Part shown: positions 26,575-35,393 of the stretch, piece after piece | How positions within the stretch are numbered: position 1 is the stretch's first letter | Layout: every line of letters starts with the position of its first letter | Source of the DNA: Caldicellulosiruptor hydrothermalis 108 | GTDB lineage: Bacteria > Bacillota > Thermoanaerobacteria > Caldicellulosiruptorales > Caldicellulosiruptoraceae | Assembly (NCBI RefSeq): GCF_000166355.1 | Contig: NC_014652.1 | Location: forward strand, 1,648,928 to 1,712,927 | DNA: 64,000 bases | Direction of reading: 5' to 3' | Notes under the pieces: generated by a model | Database searches by the model: none | The model's input: only the letters and a program-made list of their open reading frames with translations | What the model was told of the DNA's origin: nothing | Position numbers and translations under genes: made by a program

Positions 26575-27576
26575 TTAGCAAATCCTTGGTAACATTTCAT
26601 AATAAAGCATGTCCAAAATTCTCGTGCCGCCAAAGGTAGTTGACAGATATACTCTCTTTTCCCTACTTTCCTCCACTGTTCCAATCTCACATGCAAACCC
26701 ATTGTATTTTCTCAAAATCTCAATAGCTTTCTCTTTTTCATCACCATTTACTATGGCAACAAACCTACCTTCACAAGCAAGATAATAGCTATCCAGCCCC
26801 AGAATATCGCACAGAGCTTTTACCTCATCTGCCACAGGTATCTTTTCTTCCTCAACTTTTATATCAAAGCCAGACTTTTGGACAATCTCATTTAAAGCTG
26901 TGGCAAGCCCACCTCTTGTAAGGTCTTTCATATACGCAACATCTACCTCTTGCATCAGCTCTGAAATTACATCTAACAAAAGCCCACAATCGGATTCTAT
27001 CCTGTCTTTAAACCCAAGGTCTTCATTGTGAGAATATATGCATGCTCCGTGTCTTCCTATATCCCCACTGACAATCACAACTTGATTACCTTTTATCCTT
27101 GAAATCGAAGGCATTTTTTGGGTATCTCTTGCAACACCCAATCCAGTCGTATTTATAAATATCCCATCTGCCGCACCTTTTTCTACAACCTTTGTATCCC
27201 CTGCAACAACCTCAACCTTTGCTAAATCTGCATATTTCCTTATTGATCTTGTAATTTTCTCTAAATCATCCATTGAAAATCCTTCTTCAATTATAAAAGA
27301 AATGGTAATATACTTTGGTTCAAGTCCTGCAACAGCTAAGTCATTTACCGTACCACATACCGAAAGCTTTCCAATATCTCCTCCTTTAAAAAAATATGGC
27401 TTTACTACAAATGAATCTGTTGATATTCCCACTTTCATACCGTTTAAAGAAAATACTGTTGAATCATCACCGCTTTTCAATATTTCAGAACCAAATATTG
27501 GCTTGAAAAGGTCGTCAATCAGCTCATATGTCTGTTTCCCGCCATTGCCATGTTCCTTGCGAATAGTCCTCATCAT
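26575..27576 (-). CDS. hypE: hydrogenase maturation protein HypE
   Basis: About 333 residues of the PurM-like HypE family. It carries the C-terminal PRIC tail (MLPRIC), whose cysteine receives the carbamoyl group from HypF and is dehydrated to thiocyanate for the nickel-iron site's cyanide ligands. HGNGGKQTYELI near the N-terminus and LTRGGLATALNE are conserved. The ATG at 27576 overlaps the hypD stop by four bases (ATGA), suggesting translational coupling. It acts with HypF, HypC and HypD encoded just upstream, and serves the Ech hydrogenase of the same cluster. Confidence 0.95.
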   Translation of the reverse strand: MMRTIRKEHGNGGKQTYELIDDLFKPIFGSEILKSGDDSTVFSLNGMKVGISTDSFVVKPYFFKGGDIGKLSVCGTVNDLAVAGLEPKYITISFIIEEGFSMDDLEKITRSIRKYADLAKVEVVAGDTKVVEKGAADGIFINTTGLGVARDTQKMPSISRIKGNQVVIVSGDIGRHGACIYSHNEDLGFKDRIESDCGLLLDVISELMQEVDVAYMKDLTRGGLATALNEIVQKSGFDIKVEEEKIPVADEVKALCDILGLDSYYLACEGRFVAIVNGDEKEKAIEILRKYNGFACEIGTVEESREKRVYLSTTFGGTRILDMLYYEMLPRIC

Positions 27577-28628
27577 TTCCACTTCCCATATCTAAAGTAT
27601 GCATTGCAAGAACCTTCTTGTGATACCATACACGCACCTTTTGGTGTCTGAGGTGTGCATACCTTTTCAAAAAGAGGACATTCAAAAGGCTTTAATTTGC
27701 CTGTTAGTACATCTGCACATCTGCACGCAGAATTAGAAAGACTTTCATAGTCATATTTAAGCTGGACTGAAAAGGCAGAATACTCACTTTTAAGTCTCAA
27801 CCCACCCCCCTTAATCAAGCCAAGTCCTCTAAAATACGCATCAGTTCTTTCAAAAAATCTCTCTATATACCTTTTTGCAACTGTGTTACCCTCTTTTTTT
27901 ACAACTCTTTTGTACTCATTTTTTACAGTAAAATCATTATCTAAGATACTTTGTGTTAAACTCAGCAAAGAAAGCAGAATATCATACTTTTCAAATCCAG
28001 ATATAACAGAAGGAATCTCAAACTCCTCAACAAACTTAAATCCATCAACACCCAAGATTGTTGCAACATGTCCTGGCAGGATAAGTCCATCCACTTTTAT
28101 GTGATCTTTTAAGAGAACTTTCAGCGGCTGGTCAATGGTTTTAAGCTCACATGCAAACTTGACATTTTTCAAATCCTTTTCCAATACCTTTTCCAGGCTC
28201 AGAGCAAAGGCTGGAACTGTGGTCTCAAACCCTACTGCAGCAATTATTGCTTCTTCATTTTCGGGCATATTCTCAACAGTATCAACCGGTGAGTACATAA
28301 TTTTAATTTTGGCGCCTTTTGCTTTTGCCTCAGCTAAAGACATACTCTTTCCTGGAACTTTCAGTAGGTCTCCAAAAGTGTAGATAGTATAGTTCATTTT
28401 TGCAAGCTCAATGAGATTATCTATATACCCTTCATGAGTTACGCAAACTGGGCAGCCAGGACCTGAAATAAAATCTATATATTCTTTAAAAAGAGTATGA
28501 AAACCGTTTCGGTAAATTGAAACAGTATGGGTGCCACACACCTCAATTATTCTTAGCTGCCTGCCAATCTTTTCTATGTTGTTTTTTATTGTGTTAACAA
28601 TATTATTTACAGCATCATGAGTTTGCAT
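27573..28628 (-). CDS. hypD: hydrogenase maturation protein HypD
   Basis: 351 residues. HypD is the [4Fe-4S] scaffold that, with HypC, carries the Fe(CN)2CO unit. The conserved cysteines are seen in EVCGTHTVS (C31) and SGPGCPVCVT (C59, C62), and the C-terminal cluster ligands in ACRCADVLTGKLKPFECPLF and CTPQTPKGACMVS. Length fits the family. The start overlaps hypC by 14 bases and the end overlaps hypE by four, so hypC, hypD and hypE are tightly coupled. Confidence 0.95.
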   Translation of the reverse strand: MQTHDAVNNIVNTIKNNIEKIGRQLRIIEVCGTHTVSIYRNGFHTLFKEYIDFISGPGCPVCVTHEGYIDNLIELAKMNYTIYTFGDLLKVPGKSMSLAEAKAKGAKIKIMYSPVDTVENMPENEEAIIAAVGFETTVPAFALSLEKVLEKDLKNVKFACELKTIDQPLKVLLKDHIKVDGLILPGHVATILGVDGFKFVEEFEIPSVISGFEKYDILLSLLSLTQSILDNDFTVKNEYKRVVKKEGNTVAKRYIERFFERTDAYFRGLGLIKGGGLRLKSEYSAFSVQLKYDYESLSNSACRCADVLTGKLKPFECPLFEKVCTPQTPKGACMVSQEGSCNAYFRYGKWK

Positions 28629-28842
28629 CTCTTACCTCACCAAAAAGTTTTTCTATTTCCTCGGCTTCTTTTTCATCTATTTTTTCAATTGCAACCCCTG
28701 AGTGAATAAGTAAATAATCACCCACAGCAAGCTCTTTTATGAGAGACACATTTATAGTTTTCTTCAAACCTAAATAGTCAACAATAGCTTTTTTGCCATC
28801 TTCTAAAATTTCGACTACCTTTGCAGGATACCCTAAACACAT
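28615..28842 (-). CDS. hypC: hydrogenase maturation chaperone HypC
   Basis: A 75-residue small chaperone beginning MCLGYPAKV; the essential Cys2 is present. HypC binds HypD during assembly of the Fe(CN)2CO unit and then delivers it to the hydrogenase large subunit (here EchE). There is a 14-base overlap with hypD and a 15-base gap from hypF. Confidence 0.95.
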   Translation of the reverse strand: MCLGYPAKVVEILEDGKKAIVDYLGLKKTINVSLIKELAVGDYLLIHSGVAIEKIDEKEAEEIEKLFGEVRDANS

Positions 28843-28857
28843 ATTTTTAAAACTCCC

Positions 28858-31125
28858 TTAACAGTTTTTTAATAATTGGATTGTATAATATACTTGTCCA
28901 GCTGAAATTCCCCCATCGTTTATGGGAAATAAGGAATTAAAATAAACTTTAAACCCTTCTTTCTCAAGCATAGACACTGCCTTTTCAAGCAAAAGCCTGT
29001 TTTGGAATACTCCACCAGATAGTACTACAACCTCTTTATTATAATTTTCTCTCAACCTCTTTGCCACTTCAACAACTATTTTTGCAACGGTGTTGTGAAA
29101 TTTCGCAGAAATCAAGCTTCTGTCAGTCTTTCTTTTAATATCATTAATGATTTGTTGTAGTATATACACAATATCTATTTCAATTTCATGTTCAAAATTC
29201 ATAACAAAATCATAAAACCCTTCTTCTGTCTTATCAGCAATACTTTCTAAAATCATTGGAATCTGTGCTTCAAAATTGTTTTTCTCTCCACATCTTAAAA
29301 GTACACCCACAACATCAAATATCCTCCCAAAACTTGAGCAAAGAGGGTAATTCAGTAACCTTGCTGCCTTTACAATTTTTGAAAGAAAATTAGAATTTGC
29401 AAAATACTCTTCTGCAAAGCTTTTATCAATTTCATATGCAAAATAGTATGCCAGTCTCACAGGCTCTTTTATAGATTTTTCTCCGCCCACTAAAGGATAG
29501 TACTTTAGATGAAATGCTCTTTTCACATTGCTTTTATCAATTATAAATCCTTCACTTCCCCATACGTTCCCATCCAATCCCAAGCCTGTTCCGTCAAATG
29601 CAAACCCTACACAGCTATCTAAATTATTTTCAAGCATGCATGAAAATACATGAGCTATATGATGCTGAACATATACAATTCTTTTGTCATCTTTTGTAGC
29701 AATATCTTCGGCAAGGGAAGTTGTAAAATAGTTTTTGTGCAGATCACAGGCAATATAATCATATTCTAAGTTGTAAAGAAAAAGAAGGTCACTTAGCGCA
29801 GACTTATAAAAGTCTATATACTCTTTTGTGTCAAGGTCACCCAGGTATTGACTTACAATAACCTCATCATCTTTTTTCAAGGCAACTGTAGTTTTTTCAT
29901 GGCCTCCTAATGCTAAAATATTTTTCTCTACAAATTTTGTTGAAGAAATCTTTAATCTTAGAGGAACAAAACCTCTTCCTGGTCTTGTCAGTACAAACTT
30001 ATCTTTTACAACAAAACCTACACTGTCATCGCATCTTCGAACTATTTTTCTGTTGTGATAGAGCACATAGTCACAGATACCCTCAAGTTTTTGAATAGCC
30101 TCGCCTTCGTCAATAATCATTGGGATTCCTGAAAGGTTGGCAGAGGTTGCAATTAAAAAGTCCCTGCCAGTTTTTTTCAGGATATAGTCCAAAATAGGGG
30201 TGTACGCCCTCATTATACCGAGGGTGTGAAGATTGCCATTTACGTGCGAAAAATGCTCAGTCTTTTTTTCAAAAAGAATTATAGGACATCGTGGAGAAGA
30301 AAAAATATCTTCTTCCATCTTATTGACATGGCAATATTTTTTTACTACTTCAATGTCCTGGGCAACAAGTGCTAAAGGCTTGCCTTCTCGTCTTTTGCTT
30401 TCAAATAGTCTTTTGACTACAGTTTCATTGTACGGATCACACACCAAGTGAAAGCCGCCTATTCCTTTTATTGCGACTATATATCCCTCTAAAATTTTTT
30501 GAGAAACAAAATCTAAAAGTTCAATTCCCTCTCCATGGATATGTTTTTTTTCAGCAAATGAAAAAAGAAAAAGTCTTGGTCCACATACTGGGCAGGTTGT
30601 TGACTGTGCATTGAATCTTCTGTTGTCTGGAGTAGAGTACTCCCTTTCGCACTCATTGCAAAACTTAAATTGCTTCATAGATGTATTTTCTCTATCATAC
30701 GGTAAAGTTTCAATAATTGTGTATCTTGGTCCGCAGTTTGTGCAGCTAATAAATACGTTGTGATAGTGTCTGTGAGATTTGTCATAAAATTCTCTTCTAC
30801 AATCCTCACACATCCCTAAGTCATAAGGAAGGACTGTTGAAATCCTATTTTTTTCACTTTCAACAATACAAAACTCTTTTTCATCTACAACCGGTTCAAT
30901 CTCATAAAACTCTATTTTCTCCAAATAAGCATTTTTAGGAAGGCTGGTTATAATATACCGTGTTATTTGCTCTGAAGTTGTATCCCCTTGAAACTCTGCC
31001 AAAACGCCTTCACCAGTATTTTTTACAAACCCGGTAAGTCCAAGTTTTCTTGCAATACTATAAATAAAGGGTCGGAAACCGACCCCTTGCACAAGCCCTT
31101 TAAATATAAATCTGTACCTTTTCAT
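28858..31125 (-). CDS. hypF: carbamoyltransferase HypF
   Basis: About 755 residues, full length. The order is an acylphosphatase-like domain (~1-90, GLVQGVGFRPF), paired zinc-finger motifs (~105-185: CEDCRREF, CTNCGPRYT, CNECEREY, CPVCGPRL), a YrdC-like domain (~195-375) and a Kae1-like carbamoyltransferase domain with VYVQHHIAHVFS, GFAFDGTGLG and VLSGGVFQNRLL. It makes carbamoyl-AMP and transfers the carbamoyl to HypE's C-terminal cysteine. The ATG at 31125 is nine bases after AGGGG; an ATG two codons earlier is only three bases from it. Confidence 0.95.
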   Translation of the reverse strand: MKRYRFIFKGLVQGVGFRPFIYSIARKLGLTGFVKNTGEGVLAEFQGDTTSEQITRYIITSLPKNAYLEKIEFYEIEPVVDEKEFCIVESEKNRISTVLPYDLGMCEDCRREFYDKSHRHYHNVFISCTNCGPRYTIIETLPYDRENTSMKQFKFCNECEREYSTPDNRRFNAQSTTCPVCGPRLFLFSFAEKKHIHGEGIELLDFVSQKILEGYIVAIKGIGGFHLVCDPYNETVVKRLFESKRREGKPLALVAQDIEVVKKYCHVNKMEEDIFSSPRCPIILFEKKTEHFSHVNGNLHTLGIMRAYTPILDYILKKTGRDFLIATSANLSGIPMIIDEGEAIQKLEGICDYVLYHNRKIVRRCDDSVGFVVKDKFVLTRPGRGFVPLRLKISSTKFVEKNILALGGHEKTTVALKKDDEVIVSQYLGDLDTKEYIDFYKSALSDLLFLYNLEYDYIACDLHKNYFTTSLAEDIATKDDKRIVYVQHHIAHVFSCMLENNLDSCVGFAFDGTGLGLDGNVWGSEGFIIDKSNVKRAFHLKYYPLVGGEKSIKEPVRLAYYFAYEIDKSFAEEYFANSNFLSKIVKAARLLNYPLCSSFGRIFDVVGVLLRCGEKNNFEAQIPMILESIADKTEEGFYDFVMNFEHEIEIDIVYILQQIINDIKRKTDRSLISAKFHNTVAKIVVEVAKRLRENYNKEVVVLSGGVFQNRLLLEKAVSMLEKEGFKVYFNSLFPINDGGISAGQVYYTIQLLKNC

Positions 31126-31137
31126 AAGCATTTTCCC

Positions 31138-31800
31138 CTACTTTTTGAAATATGAATCTAAAAGAGTATAAAAGTAATTAATGAGGCTTCCCACACCTTC
31201 TTTTGTCCTGAACGATACCTCAAACAGTTTTAAATCTTTTTCTTTTATAGCTTCTAAACCCTTTTTGTATCTTTGCATATCAAAACCAATGGCATCCACT
31301 ATATCAATCTTTGACAGAACAACAACGTCAGCTTTTTCAAACATCATAGGATATTTATATGGCTTGTCATCACCCTCTGCAGCAGAAGAGACAACAACTC
31401 TCAAGTTTTCTCCCAAATCAAACGAAGATGGACAGATAAGATTGCCAATGTTTTCAACAAAGATTACTGTTTTGGGCATAGGCTTGAGAGTATCTATTGC
31501 TTCTGCAACACTATCTGCAACTAAATGGCAAGCACCACCTGTGTTTATCTGCAAAACTTTAACTCCATAGCTTGCAATAGCTTGAGCATCAATTGTTGAT
31601 GCAACATCACCTTCAATTACTGCAATGTTAAATACATCTTTAAGATTTTCTATCATGCACTTAATGAAAGATGTCTTACCTGCACCAGGTGATCCCATCA
31701 CATTTACAATATACCATTTATTTTCATCTGCTAAGCTTCTTATATTGTCGGCTGCGTTTTGATTCCGCTCTAAAATATTTTTTATTACCTTTATCTCCAT
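31138..31800 (-). CDS. hypB: hydrogenase nickel incorporation GTPase HypB
   Basis: About 220 residues of the SIMIBI GTPase HypB family. Walker A is VMGSPGAGKTSFIK (~36-49). VIEGDVASTIDA, the metal-site GGACHLVADS and NIGNLICPSSFDLGE are all conserved, and VVLSKIDI is the NKXD-like base motif. The His-rich nickel-storage N-terminus of some homologues is absent. It inserts nickel into EchE together with HypA. The longest frame starts at 31809 but its Shine-Dalgarno would be only two bases away; 31800 is preferred. Confidence 0.93.
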   Translation of the reverse strand: MEIKVIKNILERNQNAADNIRSLADENKWYIVNVMGSPGAGKTSFIKCMIENLKDVFNIAVIEGDVASTIDAQAIASYGVKVLQINTGGACHLVADSVAEAIDTLKPMPKTVIFVENIGNLICPSSFDLGENLRVVVSSAAEGDDKPYKYPMMFEKADVVVLSKIDIVDAIGFDMQRYKKGLEAIKEKDLKLFEVSFRTKEGVGSLINYFYTLLDSYFKK

Positions 31801-31801
31801 C

Positions 31802-32143
31802 TCAATCATCTACCTCTATAGACTCAATATAAAATTCCTTACCATGTTCAGTAAGTTTGCCTAACGACAAACATTTTGGACAGGTAAAATCTTTTGTCCT
31901 CTCAAAATATTCACTGCATTTTTGACAGTACAAAAGAGCCTTTTTAGGAATTATTTTGAGCTGAGCACCTTCTAAGATTGTTCCTTTTGTTAGGATGTCA
32001 AAATAAAATTTTAGTGACTCGTCAATAATTCCACTAAGCTCTCCAACTACAACTTTAATTCTTGTAACCCTTTTAAAGCTGACATCTTTCAATTCATCTT
32101 CTGCAATCTTTACAAGCTGCTGTGTAACAAAATACTCATGCAT
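31802..32143 (-). CDS. hypA: hydrogenase nickel incorporation protein HypA
   Basis: 113 residues starting MHEYFVTQQLVKIAE, with His2 and Glu3 for nickel. The zinc site is CQKCSEYF plus CPKCLSLG (~73-95). It delivers nickel with HypB, whose gene follows at once. It lies 51 bases after echF, inside the same run of minus-strand genes. Confidence 0.93.
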   Translation of the reverse strand: MHEYFVTQQLVKIAEDELKDVSFKRVTRIKVVVGELSGIIDESLKFYFDILTKGTILEGAQLKIIPKKALLYCQKCSEYFERTKDFTCPKCLSLGKLTEHGKEFYIESIEVDD

Positions 32144-32194
32144 TTTATCATTTTCCTTCCAATTGTGCTTTGAGCTTTAGCCAAAGTCTCCTAT

Positions 32195-32575
32195 TTAACC
32201 ATTAGTTGCAGCAGCCTGTGCCTTTGGCTGCACCTCATCTTTTACTTCCTGCTTTTTGATGTAAAACTCTTTATAAGTGGTTGGAACGTTAAATTGCTCT
32301 TTTGAAATAAGACACTTTTTAGGACAGGACTCAACACATACATTGCAGAGCACGCACTTGTACTGGTTCAGCTGCCATGTTCTTGAGTTTCTATCCACCA
32401 CTATCGCATTTGAAGGACATTTTCTCTGGCAGATACCACAGAAGATACACTTTTCTATCTCTATCTCAAGGCTTCCTCTTGTATCTTTAAAAAATGGCCT
32501 CTTTTCCTTCGGATAAAGCCTTGTTGCAGGCTTTGAAAACAGGTTATCAAGAACATTTTTAAGCATTCCAAACAT
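32195..32575 (-). CDS. echF: Ech hydrogenase subunit EchF (2x[4Fe-4S] polyferredoxin)
   Basis: 126 residues. Two cluster motifs, CIFCGICQRKCP (~43-54) and CVLCNVCVESCP (~74-85), mark the NuoI-like subunit that brings electrons from ferredoxin to the small subunit. It is followed by a charged, Ala-rich tail. Last of the six ech genes, 28 bases after echE. Confidence 0.9.
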   Translation of the reverse strand: MFGMLKNVLDNLFSKPATRLYPKEKRPFFKDTRGSLEIEIEKCIFCGICQRKCPSNAIVVDRNSRTWQLNQYKCVLCNVCVESCPKKCLISKEQFNVPTTYKEFYIKKQEVKDEVQPKAQAAATNG

Positions 32576-32603
32576 TTTACCATCCCTCTTTACAAAAACT
32601 TTT

Positions 32604-33683
32604 TTACCTTTCGGTACATGAGATACATGGGTCGATTGTCAAAACAAGCATTGGAACATCTGCAAAATCCACACCCTGAAGCATCTTCACAAGCGCAGGA
32701 ATATTTGCAAAAGTTGGTGTTCTGATTCTGAGCCTTTCTAAATTCTTTGTCCCGTTTGCCTTTATATAATATACATCTTCTCCTCGTGGCTGTTCAACCC
32801 TTGAAATAACCTCACCGTTTGGAAATCCTTTGACTGGCGTTGAGATCTCACCTTCTGGCATTTTAAATATAGCCTGACGAATAAGGTCAATTGATTGATA
32901 GCACTCGCGAAGTCTTACTTTAAGTCTTGCATAGCAGTCCCCGTCATTTTCCACAACAGGTTCAAAATCAAGCTCACCATATGCTGCATACCCAAGGGTT
33001 CGCAGGTCCATACTGATTCCGCTTGCCCTTGCCATTGGTCCTACACAGCCAAGTTCGTAAGCCTCTTGCTTGCTCAGAACACCTACTCCTACAAGTCTTT
33101 TCTTGACTGTATAATCGTTCAAAAATGAACCCTCTATCTTCTTTAGCTCCTCTTCCAACTTTGCAAGATTGTCTAAAATGAACTTTTGTTTATCAGCATC
33201 TATATCTCTTCTAACTCCACCAATTATATTTGTGGAAATTATAACTCTTGAACCTGCTGTTGCTTCCATAAGGTCCATCACAAGCTCTCTATTTCTCCAG
33301 CACTGCATAAAAAGACTTTCAAAACCAAAAGCATCAGCTAATAGCCCAAGCCACAAATGGTGGCTGTGAAGCCTGTGAAGCTCTGCCCAAATTACTCTCA
33401 AGTATTTTGCTCTGTCGGGCACTTCAATGCCCATTAGCTCTTCAATTCCCTGGCAATAAGCCAAAGCCTGCTGAAAACTGCATATACCACAAACTCTCTC
33501 AACCACATATATGTTTTGATTTATATCCTTTTCCTCAGCAAGCTTTTCAAGTCCTCTATGAACATAACCTATTGCAGGTATCGCTTCAACAACTTTTTCG
33601 TCCTCTAAAACAAGCCGTAGCTGCAAAGGTTCAGGCAAAACAGGATGCTGTGGACCAAACGGAACAATCGTTCTTTTCCCCAA
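32604..33683 (-). CDS. echE: Ech hydrogenase large subunit EchE (NiFe site)
   Basis: 359 residues homologous to NuoD and to group 4 NiFe hydrogenases. The four nickel-binding cysteines are in VERVCGICSFQQA (~63-75) and at the very C-terminus in IDPCISCTER. The protein ends directly after the second motif, so there is no C-terminal extension to be cleaved. This is known for EchE and CooH and fits the absence of a HycI-like endopeptidase gene here. It reduces protons to H2 at the membrane's cytoplasmic face. Confidence 0.95.
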   Translation of the reverse strand: MGKRTIVPFGPQHPVLPEPLQLRLVLEDEKVVEAIPAIGYVHRGLEKLAEEKDINQNIYVVERVCGICSFQQALAYCQGIEELMGIEVPDRAKYLRVIWAELHRLHSHHLWLGLLADAFGFESLFMQCWRNRELVMDLMEATAGSRVIISTNIIGGVRRDIDADKQKFILDNLAKLEEELKKIEGSFLNDYTVKKRLVGVGVLSKQEAYELGCVGPMARASGISMDLRTLGYAAYGELDFEPVVENDGDCYARLKVRLRECYQSIDLIRQAIFKMPEGEISTPVKGFPNGEVISRVEQPRGEDVYYIKANGTKNLERLRIRTPTFANIPALVKMLQGVDFADVPMLVLTIDPCISCTER

Positions 33684-33690
33684 AGTCTTC

Positions 33691-34062
33691 TTACTCTCCT
33701 TTCTTTACTTTTACCACTGGCTTTTTGCGCATAGGAGATTCTAAGTCTTCAGTTATCATGAACTTTCCTTCGTAATCAATCAAAAGATTTTCAAATTCTA
33801 TGCCAAACAAATCTTTTATCTCATTTTCAACAAACACAGCTGCAAAATATATATCTGAAATAGAAGGAACTCTTTCCTCAGCCTGTACAGTAATTCTTAT
33901 ATTTGTCAGTTGGTAATCCTTATCAAAGTGATAGATTATATCAAACCTTCCATCGCCCAAATCAACACATGTTGCTGTGACAAATCTATACCCATCTGCT
34001 TTTAAGGCTAAAACTTCTTTCCTCAAATCCTCTTTCTGAAGTTCTTTAAGATTTTGCAACAT
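33691..34062 (-). CDS. echD: Ech hydrogenase subunit EchD
   Basis: 123 residues, NuoC/30-kDa-like (VPSISDIYFAAVFVENEIKDLFG, split by no insert). It links the hydrogenase module to the rest of the complex and has no cofactor motif. It overlaps echC by 17 bases and sits eight bases before echE. Divergent in sequence but secure by position and the NEIKDLFGIEFE motif. Confidence 0.88.
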   Translation of the reverse strand: MLQNLKELQKEDLRKEVLALKADGYRFVTATCVDLGDGRFDIIYHFDKDYQLTNIRITVQAEERVPSISDIYFAAVFVENEIKDLFGIEFENLLIDYEGKFMITEDLESPMRKKPVVKVKKGE

Positions 34063-34510
34063 TCAAAATCTCACCCTTTTTCATATTCTTTTTCTTCTCT
34101 TCTAAAAGCTGTGCAGCTTTTAAGATTCCTTCCATGATAGCCTCAGGCCGTGGCGCGCATCCAGGAACATACACATCAACAGGAACAACTGTATCAGCAC
34201 CGCCAAGAGTATTGTAACATTCTTTGAATATCCCGCCAGAACATGCACATGCTCCAATTGCTACAACAGCTTTTGGATGTGGCATCTGATCATATATTGT
34301 CTTTAAAACTCTTGCATTTCTGTGGTTAACAGAACCTGACACAACCAATATATCAGCATGTTTGGGATTACCTACATTTATAATTCCAAATCTCTCAACG
34401 TCATATACAGGTGTTAACGTTGCCAGTATTTCTATATCACAACCGTTGCAGCTGTTACAATCATAGTGAACAATCCATGGAGACTTTTTCAATGCCTTTC
34501 TGAATAACAC
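34046..34510 (-). CDS. echC: Ech hydrogenase small subunit EchC
   Basis: 154 residues, NuoB/small-subunit type. Cysteines for the proximal [4Fe-4S] cluster are in CNSCNGCDIEILA (~18-30), AIGACACSGG (~83-92) and VPGCAPRPEAI (~113-123). It passes electrons from EchF to the NiFe site in EchE. It begins 23 bases after echB and overlaps echD. Confidence 0.93.
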   Translation of the reverse strand: MLFRKALKKSPWIVHYDCNSCNGCDIEILATLTPVYDVERFGIINVGNPKHADILVVSGSVNHRNARVLKTIYDQMPHPKAVVAIGACACSGGIFKECYNTLGGADTVVPVDVYVPGCAPRPEAIMEGILKAAQLLEEKKKNMKKGEILNVAKS

Positions 34511-34532
34511 TTTTTATTTTCACCCCTGTTTT

Positions 34533-35393
34533 TTATAATAACCTATACTTTATATATACCCAAATGAGATTGACAAGCGCAAAACCAAATGCTACTGACC
34601 AAGTAAGCCGTAGCATTATCTTCCATGTAAGCCTTGCTGAGATATTGTCAATTACAATCTCAATAAAGTAGCAAATCAAAATTGCTGCTATTGCTACAAA
34701 GATATTTTTTGCAAAAAACAGCCATACAAAAAGAAGCAAAAGCACAAGCTCGTACCAGTGACCAAGCTCAATCAAGCCAAGAACAGGTCCTGCAAACTCT
34801 GTTGTTATCCCCTTTACAAGTTCTTGATGACCATGGTGTGAAGTCGACAAATCAAATGGAGATTTTCGAAGCTTAATAGTTAAAACATAGCTGAATGCTA
34901 TGAAGATAAATGGTAAATCTAATATCAAAAAGCTGTTGTGTTTCAAAATGTCTTCTATATTGAAACTCCCAGTTACAAAGTAAATTGCTACTATCATAGC
35001 AATTAAAACGGGTTCATATGCAAGCACAGATATCAATTCCCTGTGAGCACCTATCCTTGAATATGGCGAATTTGTTGCCATTGCTCCAAGAATGAGCGCT
35101 GTTGTAGCAAATGCAAGAATAAATAAAATCAAAAGAAGGTCCATCTTAAGCACAAACATCACAACTGCAACAATGTTAAATACCAAGAACAAAAATGCAT
35201 ACAAAATCTGAGTGTTCGAAACAACAATGGTCTCTTTTGAAAATAGTTTAAAAAGATCATAAAAAGGCTGCAAGATGGGCGGTCCAAACCTGTTTTGCAT
35301 TCGCGCAGTTATTTTTCTATCAATTCCTGTTATAACTCCACCAACTAAAGGTGCAATTATGACAGTTGCCAGTGTAATCCATATTTCTTTCAC
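34533..35393 (-). CDS. echB: Ech hydrogenase membrane subunit EchB
   Basis: 286 residues of the NuoH/HyfC family with about eight membrane segments. RMQNRFGPPILQPFYDLFKL (~31-50) and SPFDLSTSHHGHQELVKG are the conserved cytoplasmic loops that contact the hydrogenase module. It couples H2 formation to ion translocation. Its start overlaps the echA stop by four bases (ATGA). Confidence 0.93.
   Translation of the reverse strand: MKEIWITLATVIIAPLVGGVITGIDRKITARMQNRFGPPILQPFYDLFKLFSKETIVVSNTQILYAFLFLVFNIVAVVMFVLKMDLLLILFILAFATTALILGAMATNSPYSRIGAHRELISVLAYEPVLIAMIVAIYFVTGSFNIEDILKHNSFLILDLPFIFIAFSYVLTIKLRKSPFDLSTSHHGHQELVKGITTEFAGPVLGLIELGHWYELVLLLLFVWLFFAKNIFVAIAAILICYFIEIVIDNISARLTWKIMLRLTWSVAFGFALVNLIWVYIKYRLL

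Noticed and set aside
32604..32640. Truncated EchE lacking its C-terminal tail
   Set aside because: The protein ends right after the DPCISC motif, but this is the known natural end of EchE/CooH-type subunits, so it is not a truncation.
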